A stretch of DNA of 64,000 bases from Heliorestis acidaminivorans (GTDB taxonomy: Bacteria > Bacillota > Desulfitobacteriia > Heliobacteriales > Heliobacteriaceae): assembly GCF_008933955.1 (NCBI RefSeq), contig NZ_WBXO01000002.1, positions 124,001-188,000 of the forward strand. Direction: 5' to 3'. Both the position numbers and the translations under genes were made by a program. The notes beneath the pieces are model-generated. The model worked only from the letters and a program-made list of their open reading frames with translations, was not told the DNA's origin and ran no database searches. Position 1 is the first letter of the stretch, and the number at the start of each line of letters is the position of its first letter. This document shows positions 33,801-42,259 of the stretch, piece by piece.

Positions 33801-35060
33801 TCATGGTGTTTTTTCTCCTACGGCATCGTTTCCCTCTACCCCACTCTCCTGCAAGGCCTTCTTGGCATAGGCCCCGGCCATCTTCAAAGGCAGCATATTG
33901 CCGTTGGTCAGATAAAGATCGCCGCCTTCTTCCGCAGGAATGGGATCTAAGTTCTCCATGCGCCGCACATCGTTGACAGAAAAGAAGCCGTTTTGAATGC
34001 CGATGGCGTAGCCGTCCATGCGGGATTTGTAATCGCCACGCATAAGAGCAGAGGCGTTGAAGGAGACGAAGCATTGACCTTTTTCTTCTACTTTGAAAAG
34101 CTTGCGGTTCATGGCTTGTTCGATTCGGACGAGCCAGGGTCTAACGGTATGAACGACAAAGCTGATCGATTGGTTTTCGATGTTGCTAAAAGAGCTTTTG
34201 CTTAAGTCTGCAACCATGTGGGGTGGGACCTGAAAGATGCGGCAGATCTCTTCAATTTGAAACTTGCGAGTCTCTAAAAACTGGGCATCGGAGTTGGGCA
34301 TGCTGATGGGTTGGTATTGAAGACCTTCTTCTAAGACAGCCACTTTGTTGCTGTTGCCACTGCCTCCATAGGCGGCTTGCCAGGCATCTCTTACTTTGCT
34401 AGGGTCTTTGATCGTTCCGGCGGTCGATAAAATCCCGCTCGGTCTAGCGTTGTTAGCAAAGAACTTGCCGCCATATTCTTCGGCCGCAAGACTTAAGCCA
34501 ATGGCGTTTTTGGCTAGGGCAATGGGTGAGTAGCCCATGACTCCATCAAAGCCGAGTCCTGGAATGTGCAGTATATCATCGGAGCGAAGGTAATAAGTCT
34601 GGCCCTCTTTGTTGTAGCTGTAATAGAGCTTGCCTTTACTATCTCGGTCCACAGTCATTTTATCGGGCAGTAAAGGATAGAGAGCCAAAACATCGCCGCG
34701 ACCGTTGCGTATGATCTGCAAATAGGCGTTGCCCCAGAGAAGCAGATGGGTCATTATCGTTTCTCGGAGGGTAAAGGAGGTCATCTCTTCGTTTGGTTCG
34801 TCATGAAGAAGGCGATACAAGGGATGGTCGACCATTTTTTCTTTACCGTCGCCTACATAGCGATAAGTGTGCAGAGGCAAGGATGCGACAGTTTCAGCAA
34901 TGATGCGGACACAAGCAAAGACGGCTGTTGTTTGCATGGAACTGCGCTCATTGACCACTTTGCCGGCTATGCTTTGGCCCATGAAGAATCTAGGCGCACT
35001 GCTGACGGTATCTTGCGGTTTGTCGCGGGCTTTGAAGAGGTTCTTGAGAAAGCTGAACAT
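33801..35060 (-). CDS. HK97-family portal protein
   Basis: 419 residues. FVCVRIIAETVASLPLHTY-type N-terminal block (ACVRIIAETVASLPLHTY), HPLYRLLHDEPNEEMTSF, GLGFDGVMGYSPI and RIFQVPPHMVADLSKSSF are hallmark portal segments. It forms the dodecameric ring through which DNA is packaged. The C-terminus is acidic and flexible. It lies between terminase and the AbrB-like insertion. Confidence 0.92.
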   Translation of the reverse strand: MFSFLKNLFKARDKPQDTVSSAPRFFMGQSIAGKVVNERSSMQTTAVFACVRIIAETVASLPLHTYRYVGDGKEKMVDHPLYRLLHDEPNEEMTSFTLRETIMTHLLLWGNAYLQIIRNGRGDVLALYPLLPDKMTVDRDSKGKLYYSYNKEGQTYYLRSDDILHIPGLGFDGVMGYSPIALAKNAIGLSLAAEEYGGKFFANNARPSGILSTAGTIKDPSKVRDAWQAAYGGSGNSNKVAVLEEGLQYQPISMPNSDAQFLETRKFQIEEICRIFQVPPHMVADLSKSSFSNIENQSISFVVHTVRPWLVRIEQAMNRKLFKVEEKGQCFVSFNASALMRGDYKSRMDGYAIGIQNGFFSVNDVRRMENLDPIPAEEGGDLYLTNGNMLPLKMAGAYAKKALQESGVEGNDAVGEKTP

Positions 35061-35070
35061 CGCTTTGCTA

Positions 35071-36627
35071 TCACTCCAAAATGATCATATCTCGTTCGTC
35101 ATAGATCGAGTCACTTGCTTCTGATGAGTGTACCGTCGCTCGAGCTAGTCCCATAATCAAAGCGACGATCCCGTCGATTTTCTCGGTCGACTTTTCTTTG
35201 TCTACTTTGATGTTGCCGGCTGGGTCGGTTTTGACGACGATGTTATCGGCCATCCAGCGCAAAACGGGATTGCCGCCGTGGGCGATTTGTTTGCTTAAGA
35301 CAAGGCGCATCAGTTCTTTTGTCGGTGGGGACATATCTTTGAAGCCTTGACCAAAAGGCACGACGGTAAAGCCCATGGCTTCTAGGTTCTGGCTCATCTG
35401 CGTGGCGCCCCAGCGGTCGTAGACGATTTCTTTGATGTTGTATTTTTCGCCTAGCTTTTCGATGTATTTTTCGATAAAGCCGTAGTGAACTACATTGCCT
35501 TCAGTTAAGTTCAAGAGGCCTTGGCTGTTCCAGACAGAGTAAGGGACGCCATCGCGTTTGACTCTTTGGGGGAGCGTTTCTTCAGGAAGCCAGAAAAAAG
35601 GCAGCACCTGGTATTTGTCTTCTTCATCGAGCGGTGGAAAGACGAGGACAAAAGCGGTAATGTCGCTGGTCGACGATAAGTCCAAGCCGCCGTAACAGGC
35701 GCGACCTTGCAAAGCTTCTGGATCAACAGCAAAGTTGCAAGCGTCCCATTTGTCCATGGGCATCCATTTGATCTCTTGCTTGAGCCACATATTGAGGCGC
35801 AGTTGCTTAAATAGTGCCAAGTCGGCGGGGTCATCTTTGACTTGCTGGTAATGTTCGCGGACCCGCTCGATTTGAATAGTGTGGCCCAGGCTCGGATTGG
35901 CTTTGTACCAGTTCGCTTCATCTTCGATGTCGGCATCTTCTTCTAAGCCATAGATGATCGATAAAAAAGTGGGGTCAATTCTTTTGCCATCTAGAATGTC
36001 TTTGGCTTTGCAGTGCATTTCCCAACCATAGCCGGAGAGTTTGTTGCCGGCTGTTGTTAAGTATAGAAAAAGAGGTTGGCTGCGGGCATCACCGGAACCA
36101 GTGGTGAGCATTTTGGCCAGATCCTCGTTGGGGTAGGTCCAGATTTCATCTAAGATGACACAAGAAGCGTTGATGCCTGATTTAGATTTGACGTCAGAGC
36201 TTAAGACTTGAAAAAAACTGCCTGTTTTGGGGTAGACGATGCGCTTGGTGGAGCGAACGAGGTTGGTCACTCTCGATAAAGTCCTGTTGCCTTCGACGAA
36301 ATTAACGCTTGTGTTGAAGATGATGCTGGCTTGTTGGCGATCACAGGCGGCTACATAAACTTCGGCATTGGACTCGCCATCGGCTAAGAGCATGTACAGC
36401 GCAATGGCCGCTCCCAGTTCGGACTTGCCGTTTTTCTTGCCGATCTCTACATAGGCTGTACGGTATTGGCGAGTGCCGTCTTCTCGCAGCGTGCCAAACA
36501 AGCGTTTGACCAAGTCAAGCTCCCACGGCAGAAGGATAAAAGGCTTTCCTGCCCATTTTCCTTTGGTCAGTCGCAGTTGCTGGATAAAATTGATGGCGTG
36601 ATTGGCATGGGCTTCGCTATAGGGCAT
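35071..36627 (-). CDS. Phage terminase large subunit
   Basis: About 518 residues from ATG 36627, with AAAGGAGAGG upstream. The ATPase domain has a Walker A variant GKKNGKS and Walker B VILDEIW. The C-terminal nuclease domain has GLDLSSTSDI and YDRWGATQMSQ with conserved acids. It drives DNA translocation and cuts concatemers. Downstream of the small subunit in the normal order. Confidence 0.93.
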   Translation of the reverse strand: MPYSEAHANHAINFIQQLRLTKGKWAGKPFILLPWELDLVKRLFGTLREDGTRQYRTAYVEIGKKNGKSELGAAIALYMLLADGESNAEVYVAACDRQQASIIFNTSVNFVEGNRTLSRVTNLVRSTKRIVYPKTGSFFQVLSSDVKSKSGINASCVILDEIWTYPNEDLAKMLTTGSGDARSQPLFLYLTTAGNKLSGYGWEMHCKAKDILDGKRIDPTFLSIIYGLEEDADIEDEANWYKANPSLGHTIQIERVREHYQQVKDDPADLALFKQLRLNMWLKQEIKWMPMDKWDACNFAVDPEALQGRACYGGLDLSSTSDITAFVLVFPPLDEEDKYQVLPFFWLPEETLPQRVKRDGVPYSVWNSQGLLNLTEGNVVHYGFIEKYIEKLGEKYNIKEIVYDRWGATQMSQNLEAMGFTVVPFGQGFKDMSPPTKELMRLVLSKQIAHGGNPVLRWMADNIVVKTDPAGNIKVDKEKSTEKIDGIVALIMGLARATVHSSEASDSIYDERDMIILE

Positions 36628-36651
36628 AGCCTCCTCTCCTTTCTGCCTCAT

Positions 36652-37158
36652 TTACTCTGATGACTTAACAAAATCGTCGGCTTTAGGGATGGAAGCCAAG
36701 AGTTCTGCCATCTCATCGCCTTCAATGGTGCCACCGCGGTTTTCAATGTTTAAGCGGCTTCTGGCCGATGGACTGAGGCCCAATTCGGAGCAAAAGTTGC
36801 GCATCTGTTTTAGGTTCTGCTGGGCAATCGACACCTGGGGAATCTGCTGGATGTAGCCGGAGCTGGTTTTGAGAATTGAGCCGTGCTTGGAGATAAATTC
36901 TTCTGCTTCTTTCCAGCGAGCGTAGGCTTGGCAGTAGCCGGCAAAAACGGCCAGATCGATTTGGGTCAGCAAACCCATGGCTTCTAGTTCTTTGGCCAGT
37001 CTACGCCATTCTTTCTTGGCTTCAGGCTCGAGCCATGACGGGCATTTGGGCGCCTTTTTCGGCGGCTTCGGTTCGTTTTTGTTGAGCGGTCGTTTGCCTG
37101 GATTGCCTTCTAGTTCTTTAAGGGCCGTTGGTTTAGGGGGCCGTCCTCTACCTGCCAT
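36652..37158 (-). CDS. Phage terminase small subunit, P27 family
   Basis: About 168 residues from ATG 37158, with GGAGGTG 6 bases upstream. It opens with the P27 signature MAGRGRPPKPTALKELEGNP, followed by a Lys/Pro-rich stretch and a helical domain ending LSPSARSRL. It recognises phage DNA ends and regulates the large subunit, which begins about 25 bases downstream. Confidence 0.9.
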   Translation of the reverse strand: MAGRGRPPKPTALKELEGNPGKRPLNKNEPKPPKKAPKCPSWLEPEAKKEWRRLAKELEAMGLLTQIDLAVFAGYCQAYARWKEAEEFISKHGSILKTSSGYIQQIPQVSIAQQNLKQMRNFCSELGLSPSARSRLNIENRGGTIEGDEMAELLASIPKADDFVKSSE

Positions 37159-37204
37159 AACTTTCACCTCCTCCAAGGGTTGGCGAGATTGGGCCATGAA
37201 AAAA

Positions 37205-37229
37205 GGAACTCTCCTTTTGGGAAAGCTCC
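37205..37229 (-). terminator. Probable terminator upstream of terminase
   Basis: GGAACTCTCC and GGAAAGCTCC arms, allowing G-T pairs, are followed in the minus direction by six T. Confidence 0.5.
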
Positions 37230-37348
37230 TTGGCTTGATAGTGGCTGGTTTTTACTTTTTGCTCTCGAGGGTTTAAGGCTATGTGGCAGTGTGGTGTTGG
37301 GCTCTATGGGCTTTGCTGCTTAGTTGAGTTGATTGCTTTGCTTGTGCT

Positions 37349-38236
37349 TTACTCGCTCTTTCCATCTCCTGTTGCTTCTGGAGCTGCTGCATCTAGTGCT
37401 TCTGCTGCTTGCTCTTTTTCTTCTAAGACCCCATCGAGCAGGCCTTCAATCTTACTTGGCGAGGTTGGCTTTCTAAAGGCACCGTTTCCTGCTAACTTTT
37501 CCGTAAGCACTTTGCGGCTTTTCTTGTAGTCGCTGCCGTTCATGCCGATGCGAATGAGCCAGGTTCTAAAAGCGTATTTGGGGTTCTCTTCTTGCACTTG
37601 CTTGAAAGAGGCGCGTTTTTGTTTTAGTGCTTGTTGGTGAACCAGGGCGATGAGGTCTTGAAAAGCGGCGATTCTCTCGGGCGTTAAGCTATCTGTGACC
37701 AGCTTGATGGCGTAAGTCTTTTCTGCAAAGTCGAAGTCTAAAGCTGGGTAGCGGTCTTTTCCTAGTTCTTTCAGGGCTCTTTCTAAATCTTCTAGGGTCT
37801 TGATTTCGTATTGGCTCAAGTCTTCGGCAAACGTTGCATCCATGAGCGGCTCGGTCACTTCAAAGGCTTTTCTGATTAAGTGCTCTTTGCTGTAAAGCAT
37901 GTTGATTAGGTTTCTCAGGCTTGTCCCGCTATGGTCGGCGAAGGGAATCTTTACTTCCATGCAGTCGAAGGGTAACAGGTTCGGGTTTTCCATGGGGCTT
38001 TGACTCGACTCTTGCTGTTCAGCTCCTTGGTCGGGCTCATCTTCGGGCGCAGGCGGGTTCAGAATCTCCTCGATGGTTATCACTTCCCCTGTAGCTTTTG
38101 TGATCGTCCCTTCTCGGTCGATCCGGTAGCTTTCTTCTTCGGTGACAATCTCGTAAGCAAAAGTTGGGGCGCTGAGATACTTTGGTTTGACACCTAAGTA
38201 GTCACCTAGTTTTTGGACCAGCTCTTTTCTGCTCAT
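37349..38236 (-). CDS. Conserved phage protein, often called virulence-related
   Basis: About 295 residues from ATG 38236, with AGGAGGTC 10 bases upstream. The N-terminal 70 residues (MSRKELVQKLGDYLGVKPKY, then PTFAYEIV and YRIDREGTI) match a recurrent clostridial prophage protein annotated virulence-related. An acidic low-complexity linker follows, then a helical half with the ending FRTWLIRIGMNGSDYKKSR. Function unknown. It has its own promoter, related to that of the first recombinase gene. Confidence 0.65.
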   Translation of the reverse strand: MSRKELVQKLGDYLGVKPKYLSAPTFAYEIVTEEESYRIDREGTITKATGEVITIEEILNPPAPEDEPDQGAEQQESSQSPMENPNLLPFDCMEVKIPFADHSGTSLRNLINMLYSKEHLIRKAFEVTEPLMDATFAEDLSQYEIKTLEDLERALKELGKDRYPALDFDFAEKTYAIKLVTDSLTPERIAAFQDLIALVHQQALKQKRASFKQVQEENPKYAFRTWLIRIGMNGSDYKKSRKVLTEKLAGNGAFRKPTSPSKIEGLLDGVLEEKEQAAEALDAAAPEATGDGKSE

Positions 38237-38266
38237 CGGCATGACCTCCTGTGTTTTGGTAGTACA

Positions 38267-38295
38267 TATATCACTCAAAGCACAGGAAATAGCAA
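38267..38295 (-). promoter_or_regulatory. Promoter sharing its core with the recombinase promoter
   Basis: Minus-strand TTGCTA (38295-38290), a 17-bp spacer and GATATA (38272-38267). The spacer end and -10 read TGCTTTGAGTGATATAT, nearly identical to 20752-20770. Confidence 0.55.
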
Positions 38296-38323
38296 GCCAA
38301 TTCTAGCGATAAGATGCATGTTT

Positions 38324-38638
38324 TTAGGTGAGTTCTAGAGCTGTGTAGCGAGGGAATTCATAGCCTTCGCTGTTCACTAGAACTTTTGTTCCAGTTTTGG
38401 CGTTGATCACGCGGATGCAGCGAACCTCTCCTTGTGGGGTTACGCCTCCGCTTTCTGGGCTGATCCAGTCTTGGTCGGCAAAGAAGTCACTGGCAAAAGC
38501 GCGAAATTCCTCATCTTGAAGGACCACTTCTTTGGTGACTTTGTAGGATTGTCCTTTTTGTCTTACCTCGAGGGCTCCCTCCGTGGCTTCTCTCAACTCT
38601 CTCAGGTTGCTGAACTTTCTCCCAAAAAGTGCTCTCAT
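38324..38638 (-). CDS. Small phage protein (DUF6329-like)
   Basis: About 104 residues from ATG 38638, with GGAGTG 6 bases upstream; longer starts up to 38725 lack an RBS. The C-terminal half (FASDFFADQDWIS, then VRCIRVINAKTG and VNSEGYEFPRYTAL) resembles DUF6329-type proteins of clostridial prophages. Function unknown. It lies between the methyltransferase and the conserved phage protein. Confidence 0.6.
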   Translation of the reverse strand: MRALFGRKFSNLRELREATEGALEVRQKGQSYKVTKEVVLQDEEFRAFASDFFADQDWISPESGGVTPQGEVRCIRVINAKTGTKVLVNSEGYEFPRYTALELT

Positions 38639-38778
38639 GGGCTTCACTCCACTTCTACATAGTCCATCAGGATTGGCTGAAGGTAGTAGCATATTGCCAT
38701 AGGTTTTCATCGATAGCAACTTCATGGGTTTTCAAAAATTTGAGTTAAGAGATATAGCTAAAAAGACTCAGCAAAAAG

Positions 38779-40047
38779 CTAAGCCAGCAATGCATCTTCT
38801 TTCGCTTTCGGCTTTGGTAAATCAGCAAAAGCGGTCTTTACGCCATCGCGCAGGACAAAGACTTCTTCATCAGTGCCCACTTGCTCGATAAATCTTTTCA
38901 CAATGACAGTGGCGTACTTGGGGTCTAACTCTAGAGTGAAACAAATTCTATCGATCTGTTCGCAAGCAATGAGCGTCGAACCACTGCCGCCAAAAGGGTC
39001 GAGGACGATGGCGTTGACTTGGGAGGAGTTTTTGATGGGATAGCATAGGAGCGGGACTGGCTTCATGGTAGGATGATCGCTGTTTTTCTTTGGTTTGTCG
39101 TAGTTCCAGACCGTTGTTTCTGAGCGGCCTGTGTACCAGCGGTGCTTGCCGCCTTTTTTCCAACCAAAGAGGATAGGTTCGTGTATCCAGTTGTAGGGGC
39201 TGCGGCCGAGGACCAAGGAGTTTTTCTTCCAGATACAGACGCCGCTTAAGTGAAAGCCTGCTTCAATGAAAGCTTTTCTAAAGTTCAGTCCTTCTGTGTC
39301 GGCATGAAAGACGTAGGCCGAGGCGCCGGGGGCCATGTTTTCGGCCATGTTGGTAAAGGCAGAGAAGAGAAATTGATAGAAGGCTTCATTATCTTGCTTG
39401 TCGTTTTGAATCTTCAAGCCACTGGCGCTTTCAAAGTCCACGTTGTAGGGTGGATCGGTTAGGAGCAAGTTGGCTTTTTTGCCGTCCATCAAAAGTCGCA
39501 AATCTTCTGCTTTGGTGGCGTCGCCGCAGAACAAGCGGTGGTGGCCTAAGAGCCAAAGATCGCCGCGTTGGACAAAGGTCCCTTCTTCTAAGGCTTTGTT
39601 CACATCGTAGTCGTCTTCTTTCGCTTCTTTGTCGTGTACCTGGTTGAAGAGATCGTCAATCTCGGCGGCATCAAAACCTGTCAAAGTTACATCAAAGTCT
39701 TGTTCGTCTAGCTCTTTAAGTAAGTCGGCCAGGGCTTCATACTCCCAGTCGCCTGTTACTTTGTTTAAGGCTACGTTGAGGGCTTTTTCTCGTTCTGGTA
39801 ATAAGTTGACGACAACACATTCTACTTCTTCATAGCCTTCGGCAACTAAAACTTTGTAGCGCTGGTGGCCGCCGACGATGTGCCCTGTCGTTTCGTTCCA
39901 GATGATAGGCTCAACATAGCCAAACTCGCTGATAGAGCGCTTGAGCTTTTCATAAGCTGGGTCGCCGGGCTTGAGGTCTTGGCGGGGGTTGTACTTGGCC
40001 GGCTTTATATCATTAACCGGCACTTTGCGGATCGTCATGGCGTCCAT
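38779..40047 (-). CDS. ParB-domain adenine/cytosine DNA methyltransferase
   Basis: 422 residues from ATG 40047, with AAAGGAGG upstream. Residues about 5-90 are a ParB-type nuclease-like domain (PAKYNPRQDL, then VGGHQRYKVL). The C-terminal beta-class methyltransferase has the catalytic motif DPPYN (about 199-203) and the S-adenosylmethionine motif DPFGGSGST near residue 360. It methylates phage or host DNA, probably to escape restriction. This fusion is common just upstream of terminase in clostridial prophages. Confidence 0.9.
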   Translation of the reverse strand: MDAMTIRKVPVNDIKPAKYNPRQDLKPGDPAYEKLKRSISEFGYVEPIIWNETTGHIVGGHQRYKVLVAEGYEEVECVVVNLLPEREKALNVALNKVTGDWEYEALADLLKELDEQDFDVTLTGFDAAEIDDLFNQVHDKEAKEDDYDVNKALEEGTFVQRGDLWLLGHHRLFCGDATKAEDLRLLMDGKKANLLLTDPPYNVDFESASGLKIQNDKQDNEAFYQFLFSAFTNMAENMAPGASAYVFHADTEGLNFRKAFIEAGFHLSGVCIWKKNSLVLGRSPYNWIHEPILFGWKKGGKHRWYTGRSETTVWNYDKPKKNSDHPTMKPVPLLCYPIKNSSQVNAIVLDPFGGSGSTLIACEQIDRICFTLELDPKYATVIVKRFIEQVGTDEEVFVLRDGVKTAFADLPKPKAKEDALLA

Positions 40048-40179
40048 CAAAGGTTTGCCTCCTTTATGTGTTCTTTTGATTCAATCGTTTTTAGTGAGTC
40101 CTTTTGGGCAATCGTCTAGGGTAGTTCTTTTGCTTATACCCCTTTGGGAACTTCTGTTGAATGAATCATTTTAGGCAAC

Positions 40180-40209
40180 AAAAAAAGCTCGAGCGGTGAT
40201 GCTTCGAGC
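40180..40209 (-). terminator. Terminator upstream of the methyltransferase
   Basis: GCTCGAGC and GCTTCGAGC arms (one bulged base) are followed in the minus direction by seven T. Confidence 0.75.
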
Positions 40210-40510
40210 GAAAAGAGTTTAGAACGAGTGCAGAAAAAAGCGTAAAAAGGCTAAAAAATGTGCCTTTTTCACTATGAATCCATAGAGCAATCGCTACCAC
40301 TTTGGAATTCCCTAAAATTCTGTAGACCTTGATTTTCTAAGGTTTTTGGCTCAATCACCCAAACTTTCTATAGAGCCAAGAAGCCCTTAGATACCCCCCT
40401 TACGATTTTCGCGAATTCTAACAGACGACCAAGGCGCGTTTGGGGCCGGAGCCTTCTGGTAAGACAATAACCCCCTAGGGGTACTGCTTTGTGAATGCTG
40501 TTGGAGCAGG

Positions 40511-40585
40511 TTGTCCGTTCAGGGGTTGTCCGTTCAGGGGTTGTCCGTTCAGGGGTTGTCCGTTCAGGGGCTGTTCCTTCAAGGG
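40511..40585. repeat. 15-bp tandem repeats, four perfect and one degenerate
   Basis: TTGTCCGTTCAGGGG repeats exactly at 40511, 40526, 40541 and 40556. A degenerate fifth unit, CTGTTCCTTCAAGGG, follows. It is non-coding and iteron-like in form. Confidence 0.9.
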
Positions 40586-40617
40586 TTCTTGCCTAGAGTT
40601 CTTGGTGCGCTTGTTCC

Positions 40618-40980
40618 CTAGAGGTTCTTAACGGGGTTGCCAAAGCCGCCGTCTTCTTGGGCTGTCTTTTTGCTGTGACATTTCTTGCATAAGCTCTGCC
40701 AGTTGTTCTGGTCCCAGAAGAGTTTGATGTCACCATTGTGCGGGATGATGTGATCGACTTCGGTGGCTTCAGTAACTCGACCGGCTTGCAGGCAGTGGGC
40801 GCAAAGGGGATGGGCTCGTAAGAAGGCTTTGCTCTTTTTGTGCCACCGGTAGGTGTAGAGCTTGCTGTTTTTCTGATTATGCTCTTTGGTTATTTGTCTT
40901 TTATGGCTATCGCAATAGCGGTCATGGGTTAGTTCGTTGCATCCTGCATAGCTGCAGATGTGTTTTGGTTTCCAGGGCAT
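40618..40980 (-). CDS. Phage HNH endonuclease
   Basis: 120 residues. Zinc-binding CSYAGC, then CxxC in HPLCAHCLQAGR, the catalytic EVDHIIPHNGD, a later LCKKCHSKKT and an N in NNWQSL form a complete HNH module. Such proteins help terminase cut at cos in many siphophages. The gene is flanked by terminators on both sides, so it is separately expressed. Confidence 0.9.
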   Translation of the reverse strand: MPWKPKHICSYAGCNELTHDRYCDSHKRQITKEHNQKNSKLYTYRWHKKSKAFLRAHPLCAHCLQAGRVTEATEVDHIIPHNGDIKLFWDQNNWQSLCKKCHSKKTAQEDGGFGNPVKNL

Positions 40981-41011
40981 GATGGATCACCTTTTCTTGT
41001 TTACAGGCATA

Positions 41012-41045
41012 GAAAAAGCCCTCAAGCGTTTTTGCTTCAAGGGCT
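41012..41045 (-). terminator. Terminator upstream of the HNH gene
   Basis: AGCCCTCAAGC and GCTTCAAGGGCT arms are followed in the minus direction by five T. Confidence 0.75.
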
Positions 41046-41186
41046 GGTCTTTCAAGAATGCTGCGTTTCCTAAGAATCGGGGCGATCTAGCTTAGGCTTA
41101 TCCTACAGCATATGGTGTTCTTGTGCTTTTTCTTATGCCTGGTCAGTTTATAGATTAGCAGATTTTCGAGTCGCTTACAGTCGCTT

Positions 41187-41609
41187 TTAGTCGCTTCTTT
41201 TCAAAAGGGCTTCAATTTCTTTTAAGGCTCTGCCGTGGACTCGAAAGACCCAACTGCGGTCGTAGCCTAAAGTCATAGCGATCTCGTCCCAGGTCTTGCC
41301 GCTGATGTAACGCAGTTCTAGAAGAAGGCGGTAGTTCAAATCGCTGACCTCGTTGATTGTAATCAGGATCTCTCGTTTCAGATCGACGAAGCGGTCGATG
41401 TCACGGTTGATCTCTTCTCCCAGATCAACCACTTTGATGATGGCTTGTTCCATCGTAGAGTTGATGCTTTTGCCACCGGATACTTTTTCTTGACCGATGC
41501 TTCTGCTTACTTTCGTTGTTAAACTCTTTAAGTACTCTAATTGTTCTAGCTTGCTGTTGATCATTTGATCGAGCCAAAGGGCTTGAGATAAGTATTCTTT
41601 GGCATTCAC
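41187..41609 (-). CDS. Sigma-like late regulator (DUF1492/ArpU-like)
   Basis: 140 residues, mostly helical. The C-terminal region 4-like helix-turn-helix (RYISGKTWDEIAMTLGYDRS, then VFRVHGRALKEI) matches DUF1492/ArpU-type phage regulators. These control late gene transcription. It is the last gene of the early operon, just before the late modules, which fits that role. Confidence 0.8.
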   Translation of the reverse strand: MNAKEYLSQALWLDQMINSKLEQLEYLKSLTTKVSRSIGQEKVSGGKSINSTMEQAIIKVVDLGEEINRDIDRFVDLKREILITINEVSDLNYRLLLELRYISGKTWDEIAMTLGYDRSWVFRVHGRALKEIEALLKRSD

Positions 41610-41840
41610 CTAGCTCGCCTCCTCTCCTTCTAACAACTCCATGCGGCCGTCGTAGTAGAGTTCGATGATTCGCTCTCGAGTCAATTCATCAAGAGAGTTT
41701 ATTCGCTCAAGGGCTTTTTGTCTGTCTTGCTCAAATTGTTTCTTCGTTTTATAAAAAGCGCATTCAGGGTCTTGGCATTTTCTCACGTTGAGGATTTGGC
41801 ATTTGCCTTTGTAGTAGCCAAAGCAATTGGACTCGTCCAT
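41610..41840 (-). CDS. Small cysteine-containing phage protein
   Basis: 76 residues. Four cysteines in the first 30 residues (C6, C14, C22, C27 in NCFGYYKGKCQILN, then KCQDPECAFY) suggest a small zinc site, followed by a charged helix. RBS GGAGG is about 11 bases upstream. It abuts the late regulator start, so it is in the same operon. Function unknown; similar short Cys proteins are common in clostridial phages. Confidence 0.65.
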   Translation of the reverse strand: MDESNCFGYYKGKCQILNVRKCQDPECAFYKTKKQFEQDRQKALERINSLDELTRERIIELYYDGRMELLEGEEAS

Positions 41841-41841
41841 C

Positions 41842-42258
41842 TTAACGATGACCTCCTCTCGGTTTGCAGGAACTGGTGAAGTAACGAATCGGTATGTTTT
41901 GTCTCTTTGCTTCTTCGATTTCTACGGCCATGCCGGAAGATATGTGTCTACCGAAAACCCAAAGTTCATGACATTTGCTAAGCAAGACCATGCCCATCTC
42001 AATGCCTAGCTGGCGTTCATTCGGGTCATCTTCAAAGAGAAATTGCGGGTACATGAGATGAGGAATAATAGGGACGACTCTTTTGGTGACAGCAAAGCGG
42101 CCGTAACGTTTGGCTCGTTCGGTGTTGCCTTCAATGTCGCCAGCGAAGGGACTGCAGATAAAAACAACTTTTCTCTTTTGCTCTCTTTCCACATTGTTCA
42201 GGGCTTCAAAAGCGGTAGGGTCTTTATAGCCTTCACTGTTGTAGAGACTGTTGGTCAT
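41842..42258 (-). CDS. DUF4406/DUF7768-like nucleoside deoxyribosyltransferase-fold protein
   Basis: 138 residues. VVFICSPFAGDIEGNTERAK, then PHLMYPQFL, ERQLGIEMGMVLL and ELWVFGRHISSGMAVEI match the nucleoside 2-deoxyribosyltransferase-like fold common in phages. It may act on nucleotides or modified bases; the substrate is unknown. RBS GGAGGAG precedes the start directly after the helicase stop. Confidence 0.75.
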   Translation of the reverse strand: MTNSLYNSEGYKDPTAFEALNNVEREQKRKVVFICSPFAGDIEGNTERAKRYGRFAVTKRVVPIIPHLMYPQFLFEDDPNERQLGIEMGMVLLSKCHELWVFGRHISSGMAVEIEEAKRQNIPIRYFTSSCKPRGGHR

Positions 42259-42259
42259 C

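Larger units (their letters stand above)
40048..40617. other. Non-coding packaging-region interval
   Basis: No gene seen in about 570 bases. It contains a terminator (40187-40209) and a 15-bp tandem repeat array (40511-40585). The HNH gene lies to its right and the terminase genes about 3 kb to its left. In related phages the HNH-terminase interval carries the cos site, so a packaging site here is a reasonable guess. Confidence 0.5.
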
